DNA of 12,601 nt, from contig DHKK01000165.1 in the NCBI GenBank assembly GCA_002404795.1, positions 37,650 through 50,250 of the forward strand, in the 5' to 3' direction. The DNA comes from Clostridiales bacterium UBA4696 (GTDB taxonomy: Bacteria > Bacillota > Clostridia > Oscillospirales > Oscillospiraceae). The translations under genes and the position numbers were made by a program. The notes beneath the pieces are model-generated. The model was given only the letters and a program-made list of their open reading frames with translations, made no database searches and was not told the DNA's origin. Below, one piece after another: positions 1 through 6,324 of the stretch (position 1 is the first letter of the stretch; every line of letters starts with the position of its first letter).

Positions 1-47
1 GCCGTAAAGCCCTGCGCGGCGCACACGCCGCCTTCGATCGTTTTCAT
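1..47 (-). CDS. argJ: ArgJ, N-terminal fragment (glutamate N-acetyltransferase / amino-acid acetyltransferase)
   Basis: Only the first 15 codons are inside the window; the gene continues past the left edge. The visible peptide is MKTIEGGVCAAQGFT, which matches the opening of ArgJ proteins (typically M-x-x-I-x-GGV-x-A-x-GF). ArgJ transfers the acetyl group from N-acetylornithine to glutamate in cyclic arginine synthesis, and bifunctional forms also use acetyl-CoA. A GGAGG ribosome binding site lies eight bases before the ATG. The start is 17 bases downstream of the argC stop codon, so the two are co-transcribed, the usual clostridial argC-argJ order. The call rests on a short peptide plus this context. 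Confidence 0.8.
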   Translation of the reverse strand, partial: MKTIEGGVCAAQGFT

Positions 48-64
48 CTGTGTTTCCTCCCGCA

Positions 65-997
65 TTACAGTTCCAGACCCAGCGTCTTCTCCGCGCCGGT
101 CACAAGATTCATACATTCCACAGCCGCGCCGGACGCGCCCTTGCCGAGGTTATCATAGACGGCCAGCAAGAGCATCCGCTCCTCATTGCCGGCCACGGCG
201 ATCTGCATGCTGTCCTTCCCGGCCAGCGCCGCGGCGGAGAGAAAGCCGCCCGCGTCCGCCGCGTCGGTGTAGCAGACGACCGGCCCCGTGTACAGCGCCT
301 GATAGACCGCCTTGACGTCCTGCATCGAAGCGCCCGGCTTCAGCCACTGCGCAAACAGCGGGACCGTGACCTGCATGCCGCTGTAAAAGTCCGATACGAC
401 CGGGCAGAACACCGGCTCGCTGGCAAGCCCCGTCATTTGCTTCATTTCCTTCAGATGCTTGTGCGTCTGGCCGAGCGCGTATTGCCGCGGCGCGCCCAGC
501 AGCGCGCTGCGCGCGGGTGCCTCATACTCCGCGATCATCTTTTTGCCGCCGCCGGAGTAGCCGGTCAGCGAATAGCAGCTGAGAAGCGCGTCCTTGTTCA
601 GCAGCCCCGCCGCCACAAGTGGATACACCAGCGCGATAAAGCCGCTGGCGTGGCAGCCGGGCACGGCGATGCGCCTGGCCTGCCGGATGCGGGCCTCCTG
701 CAGTGCGGAGAGCTCCGGAAAGCCGTAGCACCAGCCGGGAGCCGTGCGGTGCGCCGTCGAGGTGTCGAGCACAACAGTGTCCGGGTTTTCCACCCACGAC
801 GCCGCTTCCTTCGCCGCTGCGTCCGGCAGACACAAAAATGCGGCGTCCGCCTCGTTGAGCAGCTGTCTGCGGCGGCCTTCATCCTTTCGTTCCGCTTCCG
901 GAAGCGTCAGAAGCTGGATGTCGCTGCGCGCCTGCAGACGGTCGAAGATGCGCAGGCCGGTCGTCCCGGCGCTGCCGTCGATAAACACCTTTTTCAT
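65..997 (-). CDS. argC: N-acetyl-gamma-glutamyl-phosphate reductase, type 2 (ArgC)
   Basis: ArgC reduces N-acetylglutamyl phosphate to the semialdehyde with NADPH, the third step of arginine synthesis, in the cytoplasm. The 310-residue product opens with KVFIDGSAGTTGLRI: residues 8-14 (GSAGTTG) form the nucleotide-binding loop and the wording is that of the shorter type 2 family, not the ~345-residue type 1 enzyme. The catalytic cysteine is Cys115 in VPGCHASGF. The reading frame is open to 1054, but I chose the ATG at 997 because it has a GGAGGG ribosome binding site and starts exactly at the conserved N-terminus; the upstream 19 residues are not family-like. It is the first gene of the argC-argJ operon, driven from the promoter at 1043-1071, which overlaps a probable ArgR operator. 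Confidence 0.93.
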   Translation of the reverse strand: MKKVFIDGSAGTTGLRIFDRLQARSDIQLLTLPEAERKDEGRRRQLLNEADAAFLCLPDAAAKEAASWVENPDTVVLDTSTAHRTAPGWCYGFPELSALQEARIRQARRIAVPGCHASGFIALVYPLVAAGLLNKDALLSCYSLTGYSGGGKKMIAEYEAPARSALLGAPRQYALGQTHKHLKEMKQMTGLASEPVFCPVVSDFYSGMQVTVPLFAQWLKPGASMQDVKAVYQALYTGPVVCYTDAADAGGFLSAAALAGKDSMQIAVAGNEERMLLLAVYDNLGKGASGAAVECMNLVTGAEKTLGLEL

Positions 998-1042
998 CGA
1001 GATCCCTCCACGCCGGGCCCACCCCGGCTCTTTGATGCGCTT

Positions 1043-1071
1043 AATATACACCATCTTGCATGATTATGCAA
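1043..1071 (-). promoter_or_regulatory. Sigma-A type promoter of argC-argJ
   Basis: On the minus strand, TTGCAT (1066-1071) and TATATT (1043-1048) are separated by exactly 17 bases. The predicted start is near 1036, giving a leader of about 39 bases with the argC ribosome binding site. The -35 hexamer is the right arm of the palindrome at 1055-1072, so a repressor bound there would block RNA polymerase. A second TATAAT (1105-1110 on the minus strand) lies farther upstream but lacks a clear -35. Confidence 0.65.
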
Positions 1072-1072
1072 G
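1055..1072. promoter_or_regulatory. Probable ArgR operator (ARG box)
   Basis: This is a perfect inverted repeat, CTTGCAT-GATT-ATGCAAG, 7+4+7 bases. Its length and T-GCAT/ATGC-A arms fit the 18-bp ARG box class bound by ArgR/AhrC repressors. It overlaps the -35 box and spacer of the argC promoter. The binding protein is inferred from the gene regulated; no argR is in the window. Confidence 0.6.
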
Positions 1073-1120
1073 TATTTTCTGAAAAATTTGAATACTTTGT
1101 TCTAATTATACATTACAGCG

Positions 1121-1133
1121 TGCATAACATGCA
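1121..1133. promoter_or_regulatory. Second TGCAT/ATGCA inverted repeat upstream of argC
   Basis: TGCAT-AAC-ATGCA is a short palindrome with the same half-site as the 1055-1072 box, but with a three-base centre. Centres of the two sites are about 63 bases apart, roughly six helical turns. It could be an auxiliary ArgR half-operator, or chance in an AT-rich stretch. Confidence 0.3.
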
Positions 1134-1161
1134 TACGTTTGGATACTTTGACGCGCAGAAA

Positions 1162-1190
1162 CCGCCCGCCGGAAAAAATCCGGCGGGCGG
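1162..1190. terminator. GC-rich hairpin, terminator-like, between argC and the PHP remnant
   Basis: A 12-bp perfect stem (CCGCCCGCCGGA with its complement) closes an AAAAA loop. Neither side has a proper U-run: on the plus strand the tail is CTGTTTGC, on the minus strand TTTCTGCG. It sits between two divergent promoters and outside both transcripts, so it may block read-through in either direction. Terminator function is uncertain. Confidence 0.4.
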
Positions 1191-1194
1191 CTGT

Positions 1195-1222
1195 TTGCAT
1201 GCGGAGACAGATATGCTATACT
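1195..1222 (+). promoter_or_regulatory. Promoter of the PHP-phosphatase remnant
   Basis: TTGCAT (1195-1200) and TATACT (1217-1222) are spaced 16 bases apart, and the -10 carries the extended TGC in front. An AGGAGG ribosome binding site follows at 1238-1243. The expression signals are intact although the gene behind them is broken, pointing to a recent deletion. Confidence 0.5.
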
Positions 1223-1249
1223 CAAAGAAAAAACCACAGGAGGCCACCT

Positions 1250-1485
1250 ATGCTGCTGCAGAGTCTTCACACCCACAGCCTCTACGACGACGGACAGGAT
1301 ACGCTCGCGCGCATGGCGCAGAGCGCCGAAGCCGCGGGCAGAGGATCTGCGCGAGACGCGCAGCCTGCGACGTCGCCTTCGGCTATGCCGAAGCCGTCGA
1401 CCTCGCCCGCCGCTGCGGCTTCGATGCCTTCTGGCGGCTGACCGGAGAGGGCTTCGTCCCCGAACCGCTGCACCGCGCTCTGTGA
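1250..1485 (+). pseudogene. PHP-domain histidinol-phosphatase, internally deleted and frameshifted
   Basis: The ATG at 1250 follows a good AGGAGG site. The first ~30 residues, MLLQSLHTHSLYDDGQDTLA and on, are a PHP-domain N-terminus with the metal-binding H7-x-H9 pair and a D-G motif. After about position 1340 this frame becomes meaningless and stops at 1441. A different frame then carries a family-like C-terminus, CDVAFGYAEAVDLARRCGF followed by a phenylalanine-rich end (F-V-P-E-P-L), which stops at 1485. A normal HisJ/HisK-type enzyme has about 260 residues, so some 180-190 codons of the catalytic core are missing. The intact protein would dephosphorylate histidinol phosphate in histidine synthesis. 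The remnant cannot be active. Other PHP phosphatases are possible sources. Confidence 0.7.
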
Positions 1486-1507
1486 CCCGCCAAAAGCACC
1501 ACGACCG

Positions 1508-1533
1508 CCCCGGCAGCCAGATCGCTGCCGGGG
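1508..1533. terminator. Hairpin between the PHP remnant and the SLH surface-protein gene
   Basis: A 10-bp perfect stem, CCCCGGCAGC with GCTGCCGGGG, closes a six-base loop. It lies between the ends of two convergent genes (plus-strand stop 1485, minus-strand stop 1583), where a shared terminator is expected. The U-tracts are weak: the minus-strand side has only a short TTTT about 15 bases on. Confidence 0.5.
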
Positions 1534-1582
1534 TCGCGCTATGCTATGTAGTCAAATTTTCAAATTCCGTCCGAACTGCCGC

Positions 1583-3286
1583 TCAATCCGCGCTGCTCAG
1601 CGCCAGAAGATCCTCCAGCATCCGGGAGAGCTCTTTCTTGCTCAGCTCCTCCTGTACGCGCAGCTTTCCGTCCTTTTCCGTCAGCAGGTCGGAGGCATAG
1701 GCCCAGCGGACCGCATCCTCCGCGTCAGCGTCGATCTCCCCCGCGTCCGCGAACTGCGTCAGATCGACGTCCGCGCCCGCTTCGGTGTCCAGCCCCAGCT
1801 GCTTTGCCATCTGGTAGAGCGTCTTTGCCGCCTCCTGCCGCGTCAGCGGCGCGTCGGGATCGTAATCGGGCAGGGGAGCGGCTTCTTCGTCCGAAGCCTG
1901 CGTCCAGTGCGCGTAGAGCGTTGTGTCCGCCGTCAGGTGCAGCGGCTGCTGCGTGTCGACTGCTTCCTCGTCTTCCGTGTACCAGCCGTCAAAGGCGGCG
2001 TCCTCCCGTTCCGGATCGTTCACATACAGATCCGCAAGACTCTTACCCTGTTCCGCTTCCAGCGTGACGGGCTCGTCATTCTCGTCCGTCACGAGCGTGA
2101 GGGTATAGACGGCCTCCTGCAGCTGCAGGTCCGTGAAGCCGTTTTCATGCACGGCGCTGATGCAGAGCGTCGGATCGTCGCTCGTGAAGTTCTCCGAGAA
2201 ATCATCCGCGTAGCCGGTCAGGACAGCCTGCTCCGCCTGGCCGCTGACGCCGATGCGCGCCTGCTTGTCCAGACCCAGCGTGCTGATCGTCACCGTGCCG
2301 GTCTCATCCAGCCAGAGGTTGTTCTGCGCGTCCTGCGCGCGGTTGCCGGTGAGGTTCGTCGTGCCGCTGAGCTCCAGCTCGCCCGCGCAGTACACGCCGC
2401 CGCCCAAAATCTGCCGCTCCGAAGCCTTCATCTCGCCCGTCAGCCGGTTGCCCGCGATGACGCAGCTGTCGATCACGGCCTTTGCGTGCGCTGCGATGAC
2501 GACGCCCGCGCCGTACCGGCCCTCGTTGTCGATGATATTGACGCCGGACAGATACAGCTGGTTATAGTCGCCCACGCTGATGGCCCCGGCCGTCGCGCCG
2601 GTGATGCGGCCGCCCGCGAGCGCGTTCTTCTCGTTCGCCGCGATATAGGCCTCCTGCCAGGCAAAGCTCCCGTCGTCAAAGATCAGCTCACCGGCCTCGC
2701 CGACATAGTAGTTGCTCGAGGTCCCGGCCCCGTTGCAGTCCGTGATGGTCAGCACCGAGGGCTCCGCCCCTTCGTCGCTGACGGCAAGATAGATGATGCA
2801 GCCCTCCGCGCCGTCTGCGAGCGAGAGGGAATAGCCGTTCAGGCAGAGCGTCACCTGCACGCCGTTTTTCGCCACGCACAGCGGCTCCTCCAGCGTCCAG
2901 TCCTCCGTCAGATAGTAGCAGCCACTCTCCAGCTGCCCGCCGCGCACCGTCAGCGGCTCGAAGGCCGGTTCCTCACAGGCGTCCTCGCGGTTGTCCGCGT
3001 GGATGTGCGTGCCGTCCGCCGGCGCTTCCTCCGCCGTTTCATCCGTTTCCGCCGCAGCATCCTGCTCCGGCTCCGCGGCAGCCTCGGTGTCCGCTTCCGC
3101 CGAAGCCTCCTCCGGCTGCGCTTCGTCGGCAGCTTCTGCTTCCGTCTCCGGTTCTGCGACGCTATCCGCCGCCTCCTGCGCGGGCTGCTCCGCGGTCTGA
3201 TCGTCCGCCGCGGCCGCGCACACGCTGCACAGCCCAACGACCAGCGCCAGGATCAGCACCAGGCTGAGCCATCTTTGTTTCTTCAT
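1583..3286 (-). CDS. Secreted surface protein: beta-helix region, InlB-type repeat, C-terminal SLH domain
   Basis: The 567-residue product begins with a signal peptide (KK, then hydrophobic 7-19, probable cleavage near residue 27 after CAAAA). Residues 28-95 are an Ala/Glu-rich acidic stalk. Residues ~110-390 look like a right-handed beta-helix, opening with the GG-x-L-x-SG-x-YYLTEDW-type segment common in clostridial surface proteins and followed by G/N-rich turns. Residues ~395-462 are a Listeria-Bacteroides (InlB B) repeat ending FDGWYTED...LYAHWTQ. Residues ~474-563 form one SLH domain (LTRQEAAKTLYQM...WAYASDLL) that would tether the protein to cell-wall polymers. The ATG at 3286 has an AGGAGG site eight bases upstream. 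It is monocistronic, with promoter 3327-3355. Ligand or partner is unknown. Confidence 0.85.
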   Translation of the reverse strand: MKKQRWLSLVLILALVVGLCSVCAAAADDQTAEQPAQEAADSVAEPETEAEAADEAQPEEASAEADTEAAAEPEQDAAAETDETAEEAPADGTHIHADNREDACEEPAFEPLTVRGGQLESGCYYLTEDWTLEEPLCVAKNGVQVTLCLNGYSLSLADGAEGCIIYLAVSDEGAEPSVLTITDCNGAGTSSNYYVGEAGELIFDDGSFAWQEAYIAANEKNALAGGRITGATAGAISVGDYNQLYLSGVNIIDNEGRYGAGVVIAAHAKAVIDSCVIAGNRLTGEMKASERQILGGGVYCAGELELSGTTNLTGNRAQDAQNNLWLDETGTVTISTLGLDKQARIGVSGQAEQAVLTGYADDFSENFTSDDPTLCISAVHENGFTDLQLQEAVYTLTLVTDENDEPVTLEAEQGKSLADLYVNDPEREDAAFDGWYTEDEEAVDTQQPLHLTADTTLYAHWTQASDEEAAPLPDYDPDAPLTRQEAAKTLYQMAKQLGLDTEAGADVDLTQFADAGEIDADAEDAVRWAYASDLLTEKDGKLRVQEELSKKELSRMLEDLLALSSAD

Positions 3287-3326
3287 GTCCTTCTCCTCCT
3301 ATGGTTGGAGTATTATGTTTACCAAA

Positions 3327-3355
3327 AGAGTACCATATTTGCGCTGTATTTTCAA
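3327..3355 (-). promoter_or_regulatory. Promoter of the SLH surface-protein gene
   Basis: On the minus strand TTGAAA (3350-3355) and TACTCT (3327-3332) are 17 bases apart, and the -10 is preceded by TGG, an extended -10. Predicted start near 3320, leaving a ~34-base leader that contains the AGGAGG site. Confidence 0.6.
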
Positions 3356-3453
3356 CGTTTTTCTCCGGTTTTAAGCAAATATTAAACTTTTTTCTGCCAA
3401 CATCACCATATATGGGCCAAAACCTCCCGCCTTCCGCAACATCTTGTTTTTCG

Positions 3454-3483
3454 TTGACAGGCCCGGCCCCCGCACACTATAAT
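3454..3483 (+). promoter_or_regulatory. Consensus promoter of the truncated MATE gene
   Basis: Perfect TTGACA (3454-3459) and perfect TATAAT (3478-3483) are separated by 18 bases. Transcription should start near 3490, about 28 bases before the ATG. This is the best sigma-A match in the window and drives a gene that has lost its middle. Confidence 0.8.
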
Positions 3484-3517
3484 ATCTTCCGGCATTTCAC
3501 AGAAAGAAGGCGTCCGG

Positions 3518-4084
3518 ATGGATCAGAAAAACGCGTTTCTCGGCACGGAGCCGATCGGCAGACTCCTGTTCTGGCTGGCGATCCCGACGGTGATCGCGCA
3601 GGGCGCACAGCCAATCCTGAGCTATAACTACGGCGCGAAAAACGTCGAGCGTGTCAGAAAGACCTTCCGTGTGCTCCTGACTGTCTGCCTGACGTATTCC
3701 GCGCTGATCTGGGCGTTTGTCATGCTTTGCCCGCGCGTGTTCGCCGGGGTCTTCACGCCGGATGCCGAACTGATCGAATTCACCGGCCGCGCCCTTCGTA
3801 TCTACTGCGCGGTGCTGGCGATCTTCGGCATCCAGCGGGCCTGCCAGATCACCTTCGTCTCCATCGGCAAGGCCGTCTGCTCCATCATCGTGGCCGTCAT
3901 GCGCAAATTCGTCCTGCTCATCCCGCTGATCTACCTGATGCCGCACCTCGTTCCGGATCAGACCCTCGGCGTCTACCTCGCAGGGCCCGTCGCCGATACC
4001 CTCGCCGTGACCTTCACCTCCATCCTCTTCTCCCACCAATTCCGCAAAGCCCTCCGCACCCTCGAAGCGGAACGAAATGCGTAA
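3518..4084 (+). CDS. MATE-family transporter with large in-frame internal deletion
   Basis: MATE proteins are ~440-460-residue, 12-helix Na+/H+ drug or cation antiporters. This frame encodes 188 residues. Residues 1-28 (MDQKNAFLGTEPIGRLLFWL, then AIPTVIAQ) are the family N-terminus up to the first helix. At residue 29 the sequence jumps to GAQPILSYNYGAKN, a motif normally near residue 300, and continues to a plausible C-terminus. About 270 residues, including most of the first six-helix lobe, are missing, yet the frame is kept. The junction reads ATCGCGCAG-GGCGCACAG; family members usually have AQ at both flanks, which suggests deletion between short repeats. The ribosome binding site is AAGAAGG, seven bases upstream. 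Transport activity is very unlikely; it is probably a decaying gene that is still expressed. Confidence 0.82.
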   Translation: MDQKNAFLGTEPIGRLLFWLAIPTVIAQGAQPILSYNYGAKNVERVRKTFRVLLTVCLTYSALIWAFVMLCPRVFAGVFTPDAELIEFTGRALRIYCAVLAIFGIQRACQITFVSIGKAVCSIIVAVMRKFVLLIPLIYLMPHLVPDQTLGVYLAGPVADTLAVTFTSILFSHQFRKALRTLEAERNA

Positions 4085-4100
4085 AGAATAAAAGAGAAAA

Positions 4101-4130
4101 AGGCCCGCCGCGCAGCAGCGCGGCGGGCCT
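4101..4130 (-). terminator. Strong terminator of the 62-residue membrane protein gene (also faces the MATE gene)
   Basis: A perfect 13-bp GC-rich stem closes the four-base loop AGCA. On the minus strand it is followed by TTTTTCTCTTTTATT, a good U-tract, and begins a few bases after the stop codon at 4134. On the plus strand the tail TTGGTTATT is weaker, but the hairpin also lies 17 bases after the MATE stop, so it probably works for both convergent genes. Confidence 0.85.
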
Positions 4131-4133
4131 TGG

Positions 4134-4322
4134 TTATTCCTCCGGTTTCTCTTCCTCATCCGGCGTTTTTTTATGCGCCTGTTCGATCGTGTGGATCAGG
4201 AATGCGCCCATTGCGGCGATCGCGCCGACGATGCCCCAGCCGGAGCTGTTTGCTGCCGACGCGCCGATCAGCTCGAGCAGGAAGCTGAAGGCCAGCGTGC
4301 CCGCGAGTGCCCAAATTGCCAT
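4134..4322 (-). CDS. Small two-helix membrane protein, unknown function
   Basis: The 62-residue product starts MAIWALAGTLAFSFLLELIG, a membrane segment, followed by a second glycine/alanine-rich one (about residues 28-45, SGWGIVGAIAAMGAFLI) and a charged tail, HKKTPDEEEKPEE, probably cytoplasmic. I do not recognise a family. It is very likely real: GGGAGG ribosome binding site seven bases before the ATG, its own promoter at 4351-4379 and a strong terminator directly behind it. The promoter's -35 lies against the stop codon of the upstream phosphate transporter gene, so it can also be reached by read-through from there. The glycine-rich second helix could support oligomer formation, but that is only inference. 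Confidence 0.7.
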   Translation of the reverse strand: MAIWALAGTLAFSFLLELIGASAANSSGWGIVGAIAAMGAFLIHTIEQAHKKTPDEEEKPEE

Positions 4323-4350
4323 ATCCGTACCTCCCGGTCATCTTTTCCTC

Positions 4351-4379
4351 AGGATAGCACACGGGGCAGGGAAATGCAA
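4351..4379 (-). promoter_or_regulatory. Promoter of the 62-residue membrane protein gene
   Basis: On the minus strand TTGCAT (4374-4379) and TATCCT (4351-4356) are 17 bases apart, with an extended TGC before the -10. Predicted start near 4344. The -35 ends five bases downstream of the preceding gene's stop codon. Confidence 0.55.
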
Positions 4380-4383
4380 GGCG

Positions 4384-6129
4384 TCAGGCGTCCAGCTTGT
4401 ATTTTTCCTCGAAGGCGTTGTACTGCAGCAGAAATTCGTTGCTGCCGGCCTTGACGTCGCCGAGGTACTTGTGCAGGTCGATGCGCTCGTTCTTCATGTC
4501 GAGCAGACAGCCGGCGATGTTCGAGCAGTGGTCGGACACGCGCTCGAGGTTCGTCAGCAAATCGGAGAGCACGAAGCCCGCGGCCAGCGAGCATTCGCCG
4601 CGCTGGAGTCTGGCGATGTGGTTCGTGCGCAGCTCGTCCTTGAGCTTGTCGATGACCTGCTCGAGCGGCTCGACCTGCCGCGCCAGCGCCAGATCATCCT
4701 GCAAAAACGCCCGGCTCGTCAGATCGACGATCTCGCCTACCGCGTCCAGCATGGTCTGCAGCTCCTTCTGCGCCGGCGGCGTGAACGAGACGCCCTTTTC
4801 CTTCAGCTCCTCGGCGGATTCGATGATGTTGACGGCATGGTCCGCGACGCGCTCGAAATCGCCGATCAGATGCAGCAGCTTCGACGACTCCACGCTGTCC
4901 TGCTCGCTCATCGGCTGCGTGGCCAGATGCACGAGGAAGGTGCCGAGCGTGTCCTCATACCGGTCGGTGTCGTCCTCACGCTTGCGGACCGAGGCGGCCA
5001 GCTCCGGCGTGAAGTGCAGCACGGCCTGCAGGCTCTCGTGCAGCGCCAGCTCCGCGTCGGCGGCCATGCGCTTGGTCAGCTCCTCGCTCTTGACGAGCGC
5101 GATGGCCGGCGTGGCGAACAGACGCTCGTCCAGCACGGCGGCGGTATCCTGATGTCCCGTCTCCGGGATCAGCCGGTACGACAGCTTTTCCAGCAGCCCG
5201 CAGCACGGCAGCAGCATCAGCGTGCACAGCACGTTGAAGATCGAGTGGATGACCGCAATCTGGAACGTGTCGATCGGCTGGTCAACGAAGGAGAAGTGCA
5301 GCAGCAGATCTGCCGTCTCAAATACCGTCAGCCAGACGACCGTGCCGATGATATTGAAGCTCAGATGCACGACGGCGGCCCGGCGGGCATTTTTATTCGT
5401 GCCGACGGACGAGAGCATCGCCGTCACGCAGGTGCCGATGTTCTGGCCCATGATGATGGGAATCGCCGCGCCATAGCTGACCGCGCCGGTCGACGAGAGC
5501 GCCTGCAGGATACCGACCGAGGCGGACGAGGATTGCACGATGCCGGTCAGGATCGCACCGGCCAGCACGCCAAGAATGGGATCGGTGAACATCAGGAAGA
5601 ACTTTGTGAAGTTCGGGTCATTGCGCAGACCCGAGACCGAGCCGGACAGCGACTCCATGCCGAACATCAGCGTCGCAAAGCCGAGCAGGATGAGGCCCGT
5701 GTCCTTTTTCTTGCCCCTGCCGGTCAGATACAAAATGATGCCGATCACGGCCAGCACCGGCGTGAACGACGACGGCTTCAGCAGCTGCAGAAACAGGCTG
5801 TCGCCGCTGATGCCGGACAGCGACAGCAGCCACGCCGTGACTGTCGTGCCGATGTTCGCGCCCATGATCACCGGGATCGACTGCCGCAGGCTCAGAAGCC
5901 CGGAGTTGACAAAGCCGACCACCATGACCGTCGTCGCCGACGACGACTGGATCACCGCCGTCACGGCAAGGCCCGTCAGCAGACCGGAAAATTTTCCACT
6001 CGTCAGCTTCGCCAGAATGGCCTTCAGCGAGTCGCCCGCCCGCTTTTCCAGCGCCGTCCCCATCACGCTCATGCCGAACAGGAACAGACTCAGCGAGCCG
6101 AGCATGGTCAAAAAGTCAAAAATCGTCAT
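4384..6129 (-). CDS. Na/Pi cotransporter family protein with C-terminal PhoU-like domain
   Basis: The 581-residue protein belongs to the NptA/YjbB-type phosphate symporters of the inner membrane. Two inverted Na_Pi_cotrans repeats are visible, each with its signature: QSSSA at 61-65 followed by GANIGTT at 90-96, and QSSSA at 199-203 followed by GQNIGT at 228-233. Hydrophobic helices run to about residue 315. Residues ~345-560 are a helical PhoU-like domain with the paired motifs IGDFERVADHAVNI (422-435) and a second LERVSDHCSNI. PhoU-like modules regulate or sense phosphate flux. The start at 6129 fits the family N-terminus (LGSLSLFLFGM); its ribosome binding site (AAAGGGA, 11 bases away) is weak. 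TTGACA occurs at 6188-6193 without a convincing -10. The 195 bases upstream hold only this and the terminator of the next gene. Direction of transport (uptake or efflux) cannot be told from sequence. Confidence 0.92.
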   Translation of the reverse strand: MTIFDFLTMLGSLSLFLFGMSVMGTALEKRAGDSLKAILAKLTSGKFSGLLTGLAVTAVIQSSSATTVMVVGFVNSGLLSLRQSIPVIMGANIGTTVTAWLLSLSGISGDSLFLQLLKPSSFTPVLAVIGIILYLTGRGKKKDTGLILLGFATLMFGMESLSGSVSGLRNDPNFTKFFLMFTDPILGVLAGAILTGIVQSSSASVGILQALSSTGAVSYGAAIPIIMGQNIGTCVTAMLSSVGTNKNARRAAVVHLSFNIIGTVVWLTVFETADLLLHFSFVDQPIDTFQIAVIHSIFNVLCTLMLLPCCGLLEKLSYRLIPETGHQDTAAVLDERLFATPAIALVKSEELTKRMAADAELALHESLQAVLHFTPELAASVRKREDDTDRYEDTLGTFLVHLATQPMSEQDSVESSKLLHLIGDFERVADHAVNIIESAEELKEKGVSFTPPAQKELQTMLDAVGEIVDLTSRAFLQDDLALARQVEPLEQVIDKLKDELRTNHIARLQRGECSLAAGFVLSDLLTNLERVSDHCSNIAGCLLDMKNERIDLHKYLGDVKAGSNEFLLQYNAFEEKYKLDA

Positions 6130-6284
6130 TTCACAAAGATCCCTTTCCGTATTTCTCTTGTTTTCTGAGCCTACTATAAATTTAAAATGTCAAAAGCGCG
6201 TGCATGCCAGTGTTAAATCTTCGTGAGATTTCTCTGTGTATGTTAAATTCATCGAAAATCCGTGTAAAACAGCGGCCAAAAAGG

Positions 6285-6322
6285 AAAGCCGGGCTTCCCT
6301 CTGGGTGGGGAAGCCCGGCTTT
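6285..6322 (-). terminator. Terminator of the cysteine-rich protein gene
   Basis: A perfect 15-bp stem (AAAGCCGGGCTTCCC and its complement) closes an eight-base loop. It lies two bases after the stop codon at 6325. On the minus strand the stem ends in TTT and is followed by CCTTTTTGG, a serviceable U-tract. Confidence 0.85.
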
Positions 6323-6324
6323 GC

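Noticed and set aside
1105..1110. TATAAT on the minus strand upstream of argC as the main promoter
   Set aside because: No usable -35 at 16-18 bases (only TGCATG), while TTGCAT-17-TATATT closer to argC is complete.
1541..3385. 614-codon plus-strand frame, and other long frames at 3727-6168 (+) and 10893-12515 (-)
   Set aside because: They lie antisense to well-recognised genes, are rich in Arg, Ala and Gln/His, lack ribosome binding sites and show no family motifs. They are GC-driven shadows of the real reading frames.
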